Source: Thermodesulfovibrionales bacterium (GTDB taxonomy: Bacteria; Nitrospirota; Thermodesulfovibrionia; Thermodesulfovibrionales; SM23-35). From it: 6,458 bases of DNA. The notes under the pieces are model-generated. The model did not search any database. It worked only from the letters and a program-made list of their open reading frames with translations, and was not told the origin of the DNA. A program made the position numbers and the translations under genes. Where the stretch lies: NCBI GenBank assembly GCA_022013235.1, contig JAKLQR010000302.1, positions 1 through 6,458 on the forward strand. Direction: 5' to 3'. This document shows positions 5,599 to 6,458 of the stretch, piece by piece; the first letter of the stretch is position 1; each line of letters begins with the position of its first letter.

Positions 5599-6458
5599 TT
5601 ATTGGTTGATTATTACCTCGAACCTTTTGTGTCCTCCCTTGTCGTTTATCACCCATTCGTTGAGCGTCTCTTCTTTCTGGGTGCTCCAGTCATACTTATA
5701 GACCTTGATCTTCAACTCGATTTTCGAAGGGTCAGGGACAGAGTCATATTCCACGTCGATGAGATTTGTCCCGTACTGGAATTTGCCGCTCCCCGAGTAG
5801 TTATAGTTCATGTCCTTTTCTCCCCTTATTTCATAGACCGTCTCCCCGTTCAGCTTCACCGCCCCTTTATAGTTGAGCGAATAGATATATACCATGACAT
5901 CATGAGGGGATGTTTCTGCCTGAGAAGGAAGCATTTGCGTGGTACCCGGGCCGGTTTCTGAAGCATGAGGGGGCATAGAGTCAGGACCTTGCGGGTATGG
6001 CATCTCCGGGGAAGGTGAAGGTATGAAACCGGGCGGTTGAAACGGGACGGTCATTTCCTGTCCGGGAGAGGTCAGTAAACTTTTCAGAAGGAAGAAAGAA
6101 GTGAGAAACGTGGTGCCGAGGATACCGATGAGTATGAGCGGTGCAACGATATACCCGAGCGTGCCTGCGCCTATCCATTTGAATTTTTCACCTGAAGACG
6201 AGACAAACGCGACGTCTCCCTTCAAGGTCCGCAGGTCCTGATAGATAAGGTATGCAAAAATCATCATAAACGGCATAAAGAGTATAGACAGGATCGGCCC
6301 TACCAGTGGAACCATACTGACTACTATCGAAACGATCCAGATCACAAACAGCCTGAGGAACACATCGAACCACCTGTCTCTCACATACTCTTTGCTCTTC
6401 AGGAGTGCATCCATCCCTTTCACATCTTCCCTTGCGAGGATAAACTGTGCAAAGGCGA
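5599..6458 (-). CDS. Membrane protein with soluble C-terminal domain (5' end outside window)
   Basis: The frame stays open to the right edge. A GTG at 6423-6421 could start it, but the codons before it read AFAQFILARED and run into VKGMDALLKSKEYVRDRW, a pattern typical of multi-pass bacterial membrane domains with repeated acidic/ALxxS segments. I therefore infer the gene begins outside the window. Counted from that GTG, membrane segments lie at about 19-38, 40-61 and 84-113. The YLIYQDLR after the second segment is a common ending for such domains. A Pro/Ser-rich linker spans about 117-170. It is followed by a polar, probably beta-rich domain of about 100 residues (tyrosine-rich NYNYSGSG, then alternating strands). 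No catalytic motif is recognised. It could be an envelope or stress-related protein; the function is unknown. Confidence 0.7.
   Translation of the reverse strand, partial: AFAQFILAREDVKGMDALLKSKEYVRDRWFDVFLRLFVIWIVSIVVSMVPLVGPILSILFMPFMMIFAYLIYQDLRTLKGDVAFVSSSGEKFKWIGAGTLGYIVAPLILIGILGTTFLTSFFLLKSLLTSPGQEMTVPFQPPGFIPSPSPEMPYPQGPDSMPPHASETGPGTTQMLPSQAETSPHDVMVYIYSLNYKGAVKLNGETVYEIRGEKDMNYNYSGSGKFQYGTNLIDVEYDSVPDPSKIELKIKVYKYDWSTQKEETLNEWVINDKGGHKRFEVIINQ

Noticed and set aside
5602..6373. Open frames opposite or out of frame with the membrane protein gene
   Set aside because: The minus frame 5599-6458 has coherent membrane segments and domain structure; the others do not.

Overview
The window looks like chromosomal DNA from a free-living bacterium. 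By eye the base composition is close to half GC, and the genes are tightly packed. Start codons are mixed (ATG, GTG, TTG) and Shine-Dalgarno sites are purine-rich. Protein character and the C/G-rich palindromic intergenic repeat suggest Nitrospirota or a deltaproteobacterial-type lineage, but this is an impression and not a placement. No phage, transposase, CRISPR array or RNA gene was seen.

Layout, left to right. A leftward operon-like block occupies 1-4703. In transcription order it holds an uncharacterised 192-residue helical protein (4703-4125), then a large PPDK-type dikinase reading frame (4125-463), then, after a 94-bp gap with its own possible promoter, the N-terminal part of a GAPDH-family dehydrogenase (368 to beyond the left edge). 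The first two genes overlap as TGATG. The dikinase is one continuous frame of 1220 codons before its normal stop, interrupted by an in-frame TAA at 1111-1113. That stop cuts the ATP-binding domain before its EIEFT and LQTR motifs and removes the phosphohistidine domain. The frame is intact on both sides, so this is a fresh nonsense mutation, a sequence error, or recoding.

The divergent intergenic region 4704-4950 carries a palindromic REP/MITE-like element of two inverted C/G-rich arms, each with quadruplex-forming potential on opposite strands. It also has a separate perfect 8-bp hairpin, a small hairpin against the leftward Shine-Dalgarno, and a consensus -10 box for the rightward gene.

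Rightward, 4951-5586 encodes QueE, the radical-SAM enzyme of 7-deazaguanine (queuosine) synthesis. Converging on it with 12 bp between is a membrane protein gene (5599 to beyond the right edge). It has three visible membrane segments, a Pro-rich linker and a soluble C-terminal domain.

How the genes might work together: the dikinase has ATP-binding and phosphohistidine domains but no PEP/pyruvate barrel, so its acceptor is unknown. Its coupling to a helical partner and its position beside a GAPDH paralogue suggest an uncharacterised phosphotransfer or central-carbon module. That link is inference only.
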